From positions 1 through 64,000 of the forward strand of contig CAYVIB010000022.1 of the NCBI GenBank assembly GCA_964451365.1: 64,000 nt of DNA. Direction: 5' to 3'. Shown piece after piece: positions 16,067 to 25,051 of this stretch (its first letter is position 1; each line of letters opens with the position of its first letter). A program made the translations under genes and the position numbers. The DNA comes from CAYVIB01 sp964451365 (GTDB taxonomy: Bacteria > Pseudomonadota > Gammaproteobacteria > Pseudomonadales > Cellvibrionaceae). The notes under the pieces were generated by a model. The model worked only from the letters and a program-made list of their open reading frames with translations, was not told where the DNA came from and made no database searches.

Positions 16067-16859
16067 ATGAAATTACGTTATGCAAGTATTCTGGCACTGT
16101 CAGCCGCCGTTTCAGCACAAGCCGACACTTATCGGGTGGAACTCAATGCGGGTTTTGGCCAAGGTAGTGCAGACGAGGGCTCAGTGGATATCGACTACGA
16201 TGTTACCGCAGCGAACGCTACCGTCTATTTCTCCGACGTGAGCACAACAACGGGCCGTTGAGCGAAGCCGCTTTCCTGGACAAGGCATCCGGTCTCGGTG
16301 CCACCTACTCGAAACTCGCATTCGATGGTTCATTCGACGCATCGAACCTGGTCATAGATGGCCGTTTCGTACTGGCGAATGATTTCATTATCGAAGCTTC
16401 CGCGACAAGGGATGAAGTTGAAATTGACGGCTATGAAGCAGACGCCGACAGTTTCAGCGTTGGGCCGGGTACCTACCTGAACAATAACAGCGATATCGTC
16501 GCCACTTTCAGCAGCTCGGACGATACCGAAACCGATTCGCTGGGAATGATTACCACACTGTGGTAGCAGCAAATGGCGATTCTGCCTGGGGCGTTGATTT
16601 GGGCGCAAGTTACATTGATGCAGCCGATGAAACCGGACATGGGCTGACAGTCGGAGCAACTTACTATCCAAATGACAACTTCGGCATTGGCGCCAACGTA
16701 AACCAAACGTCCGTTGGTGATTTCGATACCACCACCGTGACCGCCGAAGCCGAGTACTTCTTTAACACTAACTTTGCCGGCGCGATCCTCTACTCCGTCA
16801 GCGAAGAAGATGACGTTGACCTGAGCCAGTGGCTGGTTGGTTTAACCGCACGTTTCTAA
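16067..16859 (+). pseudogene. Outer-membrane beta-barrel (putative porin) gene broken by two frameshifts
   Basis: Three reading frames in a row give one continuous barrel protein. The first (16067-16261) begins with a signal peptide (MKLRYASILALSAAVSAQA). The second runs from about 16240, where one missing base after GTGAGCAC would restore VSTNNGPLSEAAFL, to 16566. The third resumes near 16545, where a missing G in GGAATG-ATTACC would restore GMDYHTVVAANG, and ends in LVGLTARF. Restored, it is 264 residues, complete from signal to terminal Phe, with AAGGAAG before the ATG and a terminator after it. Either a recent pseudogene or two assembly errors. Confidence 0.8.
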
Positions 16860-16882
16860 CTACACGTTAGGTGATACATCAG

Positions 16883-16914
16883 GCCCGACTCCTCATCATG
16901 GCGTCGGGCTTTTT
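16883..16914 (+). terminator. Rho-independent terminator
   Basis: GCCCGAC (16883-16889) pairs with GTCGGGC (16903-16909), then five T (16910-16914). It ends the frameshifted barrel gene. Confidence 0.82.
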
Positions 16915-17091
16915 CTTCCAGCAGCTTTTTGTTCCTGCGGGACAGCCGAAGCAATTCAATGTAATCCGAGCTCGGTATGGTCAGCGTCGGCCGGAGTGGT
17001 CGCGGATTTCCCTCCATCACTATATAATCGCCGGTTCGATTGCCTACAATGGCGGCCAAAACCACTTTCCCGGCCAGAAGTTATTTTCCGT

Positions 17092-18456
17092 ATGTTATCC
17101 AATCTTAATACCAAACCGTATTCGGTAATTGCTTCCAGCTTACTTTTTGTTCTGGCATCGCCCGTTCATGCTGGATTTATCGACTACTTCAAGGATGAAG
17201 ACGGTTCCACCAACTGGCAGTATGTGGCCAATTTTTCCAGCAGCGTGCTTATTTTGCTGCTGTCAATTACGGCGATTACGCTGTTTTTCAGTCATCGCCG
17301 GGCACGGCGGGCCAACCGGGAACTGGAGGAAATCCGCAAATTCCTGGAACAGAGGGTAAGGGAACGCACCCGCCTGCTGCAGGAGTCCGAGGCCTACATC
17401 AAAAGCATTGTTGATTCCATGCCGTTAATGCTGATCGGCCTGAACAAGGACCTGAATATCACCCAGTGGAACAACTGGGCGGAATCCACGACCGGTATCC
17501 GCAGTGACCTTGTGATCGGCAAAAACCTTTGGGAGGCCTACCCAACCATTACCTTGTCACCGGAACAGGCGAAAGAAGTCCTGCGGGAGAAAAAAACCGT
17601 CACCATCAAACACAGTCAGCGGGGCCAGTACTATTTTGATATTACCCTTTACGCCCTGCAAAGCAACAGCGACACCGGCCTGGTTGTTCTGGTGGATGAC
17701 GTCACCAAACAAAGTAAAGCGGAGAATATGCTGGTTCAGCGCGACAAGATGTCGTCCATGGGAGAGCTGGCCGCCGCCATGGCGCACGATATCAATCTGC
17801 CACTGCAGGCAATTCTGGAAAAACTCCAGGCCATCAGGCAGGTCGCGCCGGGCAGTTCCAATGACAAGATTGATTCCCTTGTAAATAACGCCGCGGAATA
17901 CGGCCGCCAGGCATCCGCCATTATCAACAATCTGCTGGTCTTTTCCCGCAGCCAGGGGGACAAACAACAACTCGCACATATTCCGGACATTATCGATCAC
18001 ACCATCGAACTGGCTGAATCCGTGCTGGCAGACATCTCCGGACTTAAATTCAACGATATCGTGATTGAAAAGCACTACGAAAGGAATCTGCCCAGCATCC
18101 CGAGTTACGTCTCCGAACTGCAACAGGTCTTTTTAAGTCTGTTCCGCCACGCATGCCATTCGCTGGGCAAGGCCGAGCGGGAAAATTTCAATCCGAAGAT
18201 TACGGTGGATGTGAGCGAGTTTTACGATTCGCTATGGATCAAAATCCAGCACAACGGCCGGGGGCTGACCAATGAGGAACAGCAAACAATTTTCGAACCG
18301 TTCTTCCAGGATATAACCGAGGAAACAACCGGCGACGTGGAAAACCGTTTATCCTTTTCCTACTTTATTATCACCGAGCATCACCACGGCAACATGGCGG
18401 TGACATCGGACATCAACGTCGGTACTACCTTCCATATCCAGTTGCAGCTTAGGTAG
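17092..18456 (+). CDS. PAS-domain sensor histidine kinase with degenerate ATP-binding domain
   Basis: From the ATG at 17092 the protein has 454 residues. It has a signal-like N-terminus, one membrane helix (about 47-66), a coiled linker (70-98), a PAS domain (about 100-215) and a dimerisation helix with the phospho-acceptor His232 in MAHDINLPLQ. The ATPase domain is recognisable, but its key residues are replaced. The N-box Asn is His353 (FRHACHSL). The G1 Asp is His387 (IQHNGRGL where DNGxG is usual). The G2 glycines are lost (NRLSFSYFI). It may not phosphorylate itself. No response regulator lies beside it. Family assignment is firm; inactivity is inference. Confidence 0.85.
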   Translation: MLSNLNTKPYSVIASSLLFVLASPVHAGFIDYFKDEDGSTNWQYVANFSSSVLILLLSITAITLFFSHRRARRANRELEEIRKFLEQRVRERTRLLQESEAYIKSIVDSMPLMLIGLNKDLNITQWNNWAESTTGIRSDLVIGKNLWEAYPTITLSPEQAKEVLREKKTVTIKHSQRGQYYFDITLYALQSNSDTGLVVLVDDVTKQSKAENMLVQRDKMSSMGELAAAMAHDINLPLQAILEKLQAIRQVAPGSSNDKIDSLVNNAAEYGRQASAIINNLLVFSRSQGDKQQLAHIPDIIDHTIELAESVLADISGLKFNDIVIEKHYERNLPSIPSYVSELQQVFLSLFRHACHSLGKAERENFNPKITVDVSEFYDSLWIKIQHNGRGLTNEEQQTIFEPFFQDITEETTGDVENRLSFSYFIITEHHHGNMAVTSDINVGTTFHIQLQLR

Positions 18457-18497
18457 CGGCTAGCGGGTTTGGGACTGACGGTGACCTGGATAGCCGC

Positions 18498-19223
18498 CTA
18501 GCGATAATTTTTATATAGCGCATTCACCCAGCTTATTTTGGGTGCGTAACCCGCGATGACACTGGCCAGCGGTTCCGGATAACTCGGCGGCCATTCAAGC
18601 CCATACCCTTCGGGACTGCAAAGCGGGGCCAGCAGGGAAGCCACCGCCAGATCCGCCCGGCTGAACGCGTCCCCGACGAAAAACTTTCTGTCCCTGATAT
18701 GCGCATGTGCTTTATCGACGGCGCGGCTTAATATCTCCATCGATTCCCGTGTGGTCTTGTCATTGATTTTCATATACAGGCGCATTTTCTCCCGCAGCTT
18801 TGGAAAGATAAGCCTGATTAGCAACGGGCCATACCAGGGGCCATTGACAGTGTAAAAAGGAATGACAATATCGGGGTAGTCCAGCAGCGTGTGGTAGATA
18901 ACCCGCCTCACATGCGGGCCGATTTCCTCGTCGGCAAAGCGTTCCCAGGCCAAAACCTCCTCCTTTAGCAGCGGGTCCCGTGGCGTGAGCGGATTTTCGG
19001 GAAAAGCGTTATCCAGGTAAGTGATAATTTCACCGGACTCGTAGATGATGTTATTGCCATGTACAACAATCGGCAATGACGTTTTCGGTGTAAGCTTTTT
19101 TGCTGTGGAAATATGCAGCCCCGGCAAAAGGTTGACCGGTTTGTATTCCAGTTTTTTATAATCCATTGCCCAGCGGATTTTTTCGCAATAGTGCGAAATG
19201 GGCATTTGGTAAAGTTCCAACAT
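18498..19223 (-). CDS. Glutathione S-transferase family protein
   Basis: The 241-residue protein has the thioredoxin-like N-terminal domain of GSTs (ELYQMPISHYCEKIRWAMD, then the cis-Pro TSLPIVV and the gamma-glutamyl-binding ESGEIITYLD). An all-helical C-terminal domain follows, with FVGDAFSRADLAVASLL. It would conjugate or reduce with glutathione in the cytoplasm; the substrate is unknown. SHYCEK offers Ser and Cys as possible catalytic residues. It lies next to a MAPEG gene on the same strand, another glutathione-linked family. Confidence 0.9.
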   Translation of the reverse strand: MLELYQMPISHYCEKIRWAMDYKKLEYKPVNLLPGLHISTAKKLTPKTSLPIVVHGNNIIYESGEIITYLDNAFPENPLTPRDPLLKEEVLAWERFADEEIGPHVRRVIYHTLLDYPDIVIPFYTVNGPWYGPLLIRLIFPKLREKMRLYMKINDKTTRESMEILSRAVDKAHAHIRDRKFFVGDAFSRADLAVASLLAPLCSPEGYGLEWPPSYPEPLASVIAGYAPKISWVNALYKNYR

Positions 19224-19245
19224 TCATCTTCCCACTGTTTCAGGT

Positions 19246-19668
19246 CTATCCTGCCAATGCAACTGCCGACAGCACGAGTAAAGCAATATTCGAAATCATG
19301 CCGATCAGGTAAAAATAGGACCGAGGGCTGGGGTTTCTTTCCGTCGCGACAGCGTAGTACAACAGCATGTGAATCAGGCGCGCCAGCGCAAACGTCCAGA
19401 TAAAAGCCGCCGTCCATAGCGAGTTCGCGCCCGCCAGGATAGCCAGGAAAGCGGTTCCCAGCATCGCTGGAACATTTTCGAGCGAATTCATAAAGGTGCG
19501 ATGCGCGCGAAAGACAAGGGAGTCGTGAGTAAGATCCGTATCAATTTTCCCCGGGACAGCGCCGGGTTGTTTTGCCTTGATATAGCTGCCTGCCAAGGCT
19601 TGCACAATTAGTGTGGCAATAATAACGAGAACACCCCATAACGCCGCCTGATAATCTTGAAGTTCCAT
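19246..19668 (-). CDS. MAPEG family membrane protein
   Basis: This 140-residue membrane protein has four predicted helices and the MAPEG pattern (RAHRTFMNSLENVPAML, then ALARLIHMLLYY). The family includes microsomal glutathione transferases. I chose the ATG at 19668 because the first helix follows MELQDYQ and GGGAAG precedes it; an upstream start at 19704 would add 12 residues. It lies just upstream of the GST gene with a 22-bp gap, so the two may be co-transcribed and act together in detoxification. Confidence 0.85.
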   Translation of the reverse strand: MELQDYQAALWGVLVIIATLIVQALAGSYIKAKQPGAVPGKIDTDLTHDSLVFRAHRTFMNSLENVPAMLGTAFLAILAGANSLWTAAFIWTFALARLIHMLLYYAVATERNPSPRSYFYLIGMISNIALLVLSAVALAG

Positions 19669-19988
19669 GTGGCTTCCCTTTAACCGCAGTGTCGTCGGCT
19701 TCAATTTGTTTTGATGAATCCAACTCTATTAAAACGACACTTGCATAAGCAAATTTTTAATTTAACCGCGCCAACGATCCGGTCGATCCGGTGGTGGCGC
19801 TCCGGAAAGACGCCGCAAACCATCGTTTGGGACCTGCTTCGCTAAAGGCTCCCGCGTCGCCGCAAGACTGGCTTAAACAAGTGCCATTTCAACTCTGATC
19901 GGTAACTTTATTTCTTCCCCGGCCGCTTCGGCAAGTTTTTCCGCTTCGATCCATCACCGAAACGCACGCGGCATTCAGGTTTAGCATT

Positions 19989-22352
19989 TTATTGGATACC
20001 GGTATCACCAAGAAGCCTGATGCCGTAGATGCCTCCGGCGATGGACCCTTCATTCGCAACAAACTTCAACTCGTGTTTTCCGTTCAGGGCGCGCTGGTGA
20101 ATATCTTCACCGACGGGATAATCCACAGTATAAAACCGCGGCCCATGTTCATTACTTATTTTCACCTCTGCCAACACACTGCCATTCATCCGGATGGTAA
20201 AGGAACGACCGTGGTCTCCGCCAAAGTAAGTAATACGCAGGATTGCGGCTTGATGCCGCGGATCGTTCAGTTGATAGCTGAACCAATCGCGGGCATGGCG
20301 CCAATGACGGCCTCGATGAATGCCGGCTTCGCTTCGGCTGCCTTTGAAAAAGTGATCCGCTTCGGGTTGCTGTTCGCCGGGCGCAACTTTGTCGATAGTG
20401 CGTGCTTCAAGCCGCAGGCGTTCGGCTTCGGCGGCAGCGGTGGCTTTGAGTTTAGCTTTGTAGTTCTCCGGTGTTCCGTATGGCCAGTAGAGCATATAGC
20501 GCGAGCGGTGCAGGCGGAAAAAGGGGATCAGCTCCACATCCCGGTACTGTTTCGGCTCAATAACACTGCTGGCCTTAAAGCGCAATTCGCTCTTATGCGT
20601 GCGTTTTATTTTGCTGGCGAAATCCGCGGATTTGGCCACGAACATGGGTGCCTGCTCAATAGGGCAGAGCCGGCCGCTGGCAACGTGCCCCATCCGGCTG
20701 TCGTCGGCGTCGAATCGCAGCACTTCGTCTTCGAATGGCGTGGTGGCCGCCGCAAGAACAATCGGCCCATAGAGGACCGCGTAGTAATCCGAACCGTCCG
20801 GCAAGGCCTCCAGGTGAACCCGCATGGGCAGTTTCAATTCCACGGTATCCCCTTTGCGCCAATCGCGACGCAAGGTGATGTAACCGCCAGGCCCGATATC
20901 GGATTTTTGCCGCTTGCCATTCACCAATACAGTGGCGGTATCACTCGCCGCCCAGGCTGGATAGCGCAGTTTCAGCGCAAGAGAAGCCGGTTTTTCGAAC
21001 GTAAGCCTTGTGCTTGAGCGGTCCGGAAACCCGGTGCTTTGACTGAGAGTCAAGGACCGCTCCGGCCAGTCCAGCCGGGAGGGAATAAAGAGGTTTACGT
21101 AGAGATTATCGCCTTCATGGGCGTAGATGAACTCGCCATATTTCATATGGTTTTCTATCCCCGAGCCGACACAACACCACATGGCGTCGTGCGGTTGCGA
21201 GTACATACGGTAGTGGTTGGGTCGCATGGGTGTGAAGTACACCAGGCCGCCGGTCCGCGGGTCCTGCGATGACAGAATATGGTTGTAAAGCGCGCGCTCG
21301 TAATAATCCACGTAATCGAGTGATTGCTCGCGCCCGTAAAGCATTTTCGTGAGCCTGAGCATATTGTAGGTGTTGCAGGTTTCCGGCCCCTCCACCTCGC
21401 TTACCATGGGCTCAAAGTTACTCTTCTCGTGAAAATGTTCGCGCACGCTGTTGCCGCCAATTGCCACGCTGCGCTCATTGACCACGGTGCGCCAGAAGTA
21501 CTCGGCCGCATCGTGCCAGCTATCGCGATCACTCACTTCGGCAATCCGCTCGAAACCCACAACCTTGGGAATTTGGGTATTAGCGTGCAGGCCGGTCAGC
21601 CGGTCCTGCCCGGCCTTTAACGGCTCAAGGATTTTTTGATGGGAGAATTGTTCCGCCAGCTTCAGGTAGCGTTCTTCGCCGGTAATGCTGTAAACGTCGG
21701 CAAATACTTCATTCATACCGCCATGTTCGGTATTGAGCATCGCCTGGATCTGGTTATCATTCAGCCCCGACACCAGGTTTGCTGCCCAGTCCGCCCACCT
21801 TATCAGCATGGCCCGGGCCTGCTTGCTGCCGGTATAGACATAGGCATCGCGCAGGCCGGCAAAAATTTTATGCAGGTTGTACCAGGGGACCCAGTAGTCA
21901 TTTAACGAGAACAGGTCCGCGCGGATATCCCCCTTGGCAATCTGCTTCCAGAGCACATCGCCCTCCGGAACGCCTCCCAGATAACCGTTACCGTTTTTAT
22001 CCTGGGCGCGCTGGAGTTCATCCAGCATATAGTTCAGGCGATCCAGCACATCCTCCCGTCCGGTGGCGGCATATGCCAGGCCCAGCGCGGTGATGTAGTG
22101 GCCGCCGATATGGCCGTTCAGGCCGGAGTCTTCCCAGTTGCCATAATTATCGGCCCGCGGTTCCAGCCCCGCCTCCCTCAAATAGGGTGCCAGCAGCCGG
22201 TCCGGCTCCATTGCCATGATGTACTCGAGGTTTTTATCCTGGGCCTGCTTGAAGGGGCTGTCCGTAAGGCGCACCTGGTCCAGCGGGAAGTATTCGACCG
22301 CCTGGGTATTCAGGCTCAACAGCAGCAGGCTCGCCAGCAGCCATTTTTTCAT
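19989..22352 (-). CDS. GH127 family glycoside hydrolase, likely beta-L-arabinofuranosidase
   Basis: The 787-residue exported enzyme has a signal peptide (1-18) and the (alpha/alpha)6 barrel of DUF1680/GH127. The known zinc-thiolate catalytic set of Bifidobacterium HypBA1 (E-x-C and C-C) is matched by Glu324-x-Cys326 (EGPETCNTYNML) and Cys393-Cys394 (MWCCVGSGIENH). A beta-rich C-terminal region follows. It should release L-arabinofuranose from plant arabinan or arabinogalactan side chains. GGGAG precedes the ATG. It is divergent from a pectin methylesterase, so the pair looks like a small pectin-degradation locus. Other GH127-type sugar specificities are possible. Confidence 0.88.
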   Translation of the reverse strand: MKKWLLASLLLLSLNTQAVEYFPLDQVRLTDSPFKQAQDKNLEYIMAMEPDRLLAPYLREAGLEPRADNYGNWEDSGLNGHIGGHYITALGLAYAATGREDVLDRLNYMLDELQRAQDKNGNGYLGGVPEGDVLWKQIAKGDIRADLFSLNDYWVPWYNLHKIFAGLRDAYVYTGSKQARAMLIRWADWAANLVSGLNDNQIQAMLNTEHGGMNEVFADVYSITGEERYLKLAEQFSHQKILEPLKAGQDRLTGLHANTQIPKVVGFERIAEVSDRDSWHDAAEYFWRTVVNERSVAIGGNSVREHFHEKSNFEPMVSEVEGPETCNTYNMLRLTKMLYGREQSLDYVDYYERALYNHILSSQDPRTGGLVYFTPMRPNHYRMYSQPHDAMWCCVGSGIENHMKYGEFIYAHEGDNLYVNLFIPSRLDWPERSLTLSQSTGFPDRSSTRLTFEKPASLALKLRYPAWAASDTATVLVNGKRQKSDIGPGGYITLRRDWRKGDTVELKLPMRVHLEALPDGSDYYAVLYGPIVLAAATTPFEDEVLRFDADDSRMGHVASGRLCPIEQAPMFVAKSADFASKIKRTHKSELRFKASSVIEPKQYRDVELIPFFRLHRSRYMLYWPYGTPENYKAKLKATAAAEAERLRLEARTIDKVAPGEQQPEADHFFKGSRSEAGIHRGRHWRHARDWFSYQLNDPRHQAAILRITYFGGDHGRSFTIRMNGSVLAEVKISNEHGPRFYTVDYPVGEDIHQRALNGKHELKFVANEGSIAGGIYGIRLLGDTGIQ

Positions 22353-22530
22353 TTACTTTTCTCCCGGTAACTTTGTCGATTCGAGATTGCCGATTCAAGA
22401 TTAAATCATAATATCATTTTACTAATTATCAAAAATGCGAAGCCAATTGGGTTCGAAACCCGGATAGAACCTGCTTTAATCGCCGACTATCTCATAATCA
22501 CCGGCTGTTTCTCCACTGGAGTCTATCCCC

Positions 22531-23616
22531 TTGAAATACCTGCCATACCTCCTGCTCCTGGCCTTGGCCTCCTGCTCGTTGAATCGACCATCCACGACTT
22601 ACGATGCGAGGGTCGCCAAATCCTGCGACGGAAAAGTGAACTGTTTTACCAGTCTGCAGCACGCCATCGACGCGGCCTCGGGCGAACCGTTCCACATCCG
22701 CCTGGCTGCGGGGCGTTTTGAGGAAAAAGTCACAATCAAAACGCCCAACATCCGGATCAGCGGCGAAGGGATGGAAAAGAGCTTTTTGTTTTTTGGACTC
22801 CCGGCAGCGGAGGCAAAAAAATATCACCGCGACAACTGGGGAACGCCGGGGTCGGCAACCCTGACAGTCGCCGCGGAAAACATCCATATCAGCCTCCTGA
22901 CGGTTCAGAATACGTTTGATTATCTTGCCAACGACGCGTTGGCTTCCGGTGATCCGGCGCGAGTACGGGATTCCCAGGCGGTGGCGGTGTTGGTCGACCA
23001 GGGCGCGGACAAGGTTGTGTTCGACAGGGTCAGCCTGGAAAGTTACCAGGATACGCTGTTTATCGACGCCGGACGCAGTTACTTTCACCACTCGCGCGTA
23101 TCAGGCAGTGTGGATTTTATATTCGGCGCCGGCCAGGCTGTATTTGAAAGATCGGATATTATATCCCGCCGTCGCGGAAGAACCTTTGGCGCCGGCGAAA
23201 TCCAGGGGCATGTTACCGCCGCTTCCACCCCGCTGGAGCAGGACCGGGGATTCGTGTTTATCGACTGCAAACTACTGCGCGAGGACGGGGTTCCCGACCA
23301 TTCCGTATCCCTCGGTCGGCCCTGGCATCCCACCCGTAACTTTGCCGATGGCCGCTATGCGGACCCAGATGCCGTTGCTTCGGTGTTTTACTACAACACC
23401 TACATGGACAAGCATATTGTTCCCCACGGCTGGGAGTCGATGAGGGCGACCGCGCGCGACGGGAGTAAATCGCTGGTATTTACGCCAGCACAGTCCCGCT
23501 TTGGGGAGCGGAAATCACACGGCCCTGGCACTTCACCCGCGCGCGACGGTCGGGCGATAAGTGAATCCACCTTGATTTCAAAAACGCTGGGCGGCTGGAA
23601 GCCTCTAGTGGATTAG
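22531..23616 (+). CDS. Pectin methylesterase (CE8), predicted lipoprotein, TTG start
   Basis: The 361-residue protein is a right-handed beta-helix esterase that removes methyl groups from homogalacturonan. Its motifs are SYQDTLF, SGSVDFIFG (catalytic Asp residues) and SLGRPWHP. The start is a TTG preceded by GGAG. The N-terminus MKYLPYLLLLALASC ends in a lipobox (LASC), so it is likely outer-membrane anchored, like several Cellvibrio and enterobacterial pectinesterases. It is divergent from the GH127 gene with a 178-bp AT-rich promoter region between them. Confidence 0.9.
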   Translation: MKYLPYLLLLALASCSLNRPSTTYDARVAKSCDGKVNCFTSLQHAIDAASGEPFHIRLAAGRFEEKVTIKTPNIRISGEGMEKSFLFFGLPAAEAKKYHRDNWGTPGSATLTVAAENIHISLLTVQNTFDYLANDALASGDPARVRDSQAVAVLVDQGADKVVFDRVSLESYQDTLFIDAGRSYFHHSRVSGSVDFIFGAGQAVFERSDIISRRRGRTFGAGEIQGHVTAASTPLEQDRGFVFIDCKLLREDGVPDHSVSLGRPWHPTRNFADGRYADPDAVASVFYYNTYMDKHIVPHGWESMRATARDGSKSLVFTPAQSRFGERKSHGPGTSPARDGRAISESTLISKTLGGWKPLVD

Positions 23617-23621
23617 ATTGT

Positions 23622-24485
23622 TTAACGGCTGGAAAGGCAGGAGGCAAAGCTGTTGGCAACAGACTGATAATAATCCACATAGCTACCCACCGCAGAGTCA
23701 GCCGCAAGTAAATCCACTTGCACCAAGGGCAGTTCCAGCACCTGGGCATACCGTTCCGCGGTGTGCAGTTCGCTTTTGTCCACAATCAGGCACTTTGCCT
23801 GTTGCAACTCCGCTTTTAGTTGCGCCAGCCGCTTGGCGCTGATTTGCTCTTCCGGAACCAGCGTGAGCGCGGCGGCCTGGTCCAAGTGATGGGCTTTGGT
23901 GAAGTGCCTGAAGCCATCGTGATAAACGGCGAAGCTGCCTTCGGAGTTTTCGAAGGCTTTGTCGGCCTTGATACGCAGGCCGGCCAACCGGCGGTTGAAT
24001 GCATTAAGGTTAGCATTAAGCTCCTCGTCCAGGTCAGGCCTTATCTCCACCAGTCTCCCGGTCAGCGCCTTGGCAAATATCGCGACATTGTCCAGTGACA
24101 ACCAAACGTGAGGGTCCGCGCCAGGATGGTCGTGATCGCCATGCTGTTCCACCGGCCAGCTCAAGCCGGGCAGTTCGGTAAAGGTCAACCTGTTCTTCCC
24201 TTCCAGTACGTCATCGAAAAAGCGCTCCAACGCCGGCCCGATCCAAACGACCAGGTCAGCCTGCTCGATCTTTTTGCGGTCGGAAATTCGCATCGCGAAA
24301 TGGTGAGGGGAGCCTGCACCCTCGACCAATACTCCACTTTCAACCCATTCACCCGCCAGGTCGTTCACGATCAGCTGCAGCGGCCTGATGGAAGCTAACA
24401 CTTCCGGCTTACCGGAGGCATTAATAGCCACGGAAAGAGCAGCGATCAGGGTAAAAATCAGGCATTTAAAGAAAGTATTCATCAT
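23622..24485 (-). CDS. znuA: Zinc ABC transporter, periplasmic binding protein ZnuA
   Basis: This 287-residue cluster A-I metal-binding protein has a signal peptide (to about 24). The three zinc histidines are in GSPHHFAM, DPHVWLS and VYHDGFRHF, with an acidic ligand in VQVDLL. A short His/Asp loop (EQHGDHDHPGADPH) sits between the first two, as in high-affinity zinc binders. It hands Zn(II) to ZnuB. The gene is divergent from zur-znuC-znuB across a perfect Zur box. Confidence 0.94.
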   Translation of the reverse strand: MMNTFFKCLIFTLIAALSVAINASGKPEVLASIRPLQLIVNDLAGEWVESGVLVEGAGSPHHFAMRISDRKKIEQADLVVWIGPALERFFDDVLEGKNRLTFTELPGLSWPVEQHGDHDHPGADPHVWLSLDNVAIFAKALTGRLVEIRPDLDEELNANLNAFNRRLAGLRIKADKAFENSEGSFAVYHDGFRHFTKAHHLDQAAALTLVPEEQISAKRLAQLKAELQQAKCLIVDKSELHTAERYAQVLELPLVQVDLLAADSAVGSYVDYYQSVANSFASCLSSR

Positions 24486-24510
24486 GCGGGGCTATAAAAC
24501 CGGCGAAAAG

Positions 24511-24527
24511 ATGTTATATGATAACAT
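24511..24527. promoter_or_regulatory. Zur operator between znuA and zur
   Basis: ATGTTATATGATAACAT is a perfect 17-bp palindrome (7-bp arms, 3-bp centre). It matches the core of the gammaproteobacterial Zur box (TGTTATA-n-TATAACA type). It lies 25 bp before the znuA start and 33 bp before the zur start, so one site can repress both. Confidence 0.85.
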
Positions 24528-24559
24528 AACAATTTGTCCGAAAGCCGCGATATTAAAGC

Positions 24560-25051
24560 ATGTTTGGCGCAAAAAATCACCGCAAAGAGCACGATCATAG
24601 TGTTTGCATTGCTTCCGCACTAAAGCAGGCCCGCTCCGTTTGTGAAAAGGAAGGGGTCCGGCTGACCAGTTTGCGTAAACAGATTCTGGAATTGATCTGG
24701 CAAAGTCACAAACCCCTCGGCGCTTACACATTGATGGAAATGTTGGAGAAAACCTCCGGCCGCAAACGGGTGGCGCCCCCCACAGTCTACCGGACGCTGG
24801 ATTTTTTGATGGAACAGGGCCTGATCCACAAAGTGCATTCCCTTAACGCTTTTATCGGCTGCGCCACCCCCGCCCAAAAACACAACGACGCCCTGTTTAT
24901 CTGTGGTGATTGCGGTCACACCGAAGAGGTGCGCAGCGGCACGATTCAGCAGGCCATTAATCTCAGCGCCTCGCAGCAGAAATTCACGGTTCGGGAGCAG
25001 ATTCTGGAAGTGGTGGGCCGTTGCGCGGAGTGCCGGGGTAACGCCAAGTGA
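24560..25051 (+). CDS. zur: Zinc uptake regulator Zur (Fur family)
   Basis: The 163-residue Fur-type repressor has a winged-helix N-terminus (LTSLRKQILELIW, APPTVYRTLDFLMEQGLIH). Its dimerisation domain has a structural zinc site of CGDC and CAEC. As in Zur proteins, the His pattern is in KHNDALFICGDCGH. It should repress zinc uptake when zinc is plentiful. The last four bases overlap the GTG start of znuC (GTGA), so zur-znuC-znuB is one operon under its own Zur box. Confidence 0.94.
   Translation: MFGAKNHRKEHDHSVCIASALKQARSVCEKEGVRLTSLRKQILELIWQSHKPLGAYTLMEMLEKTSGRKRVAPPTVYRTLDFLMEQGLIHKVHSLNAFIGCATPAQKHNDALFICGDCGHTEEVRSGTIQQAINLSASQQKFTVREQILEVVGRCAECRGNAK

Noticed and set aside
19992..21017. 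A 341-codon frame on the + strand opposite the GH127 gene
   Set aside because: No recognisable motif or ribosome site. The GH127 gene with its catalytic residues explains the region.
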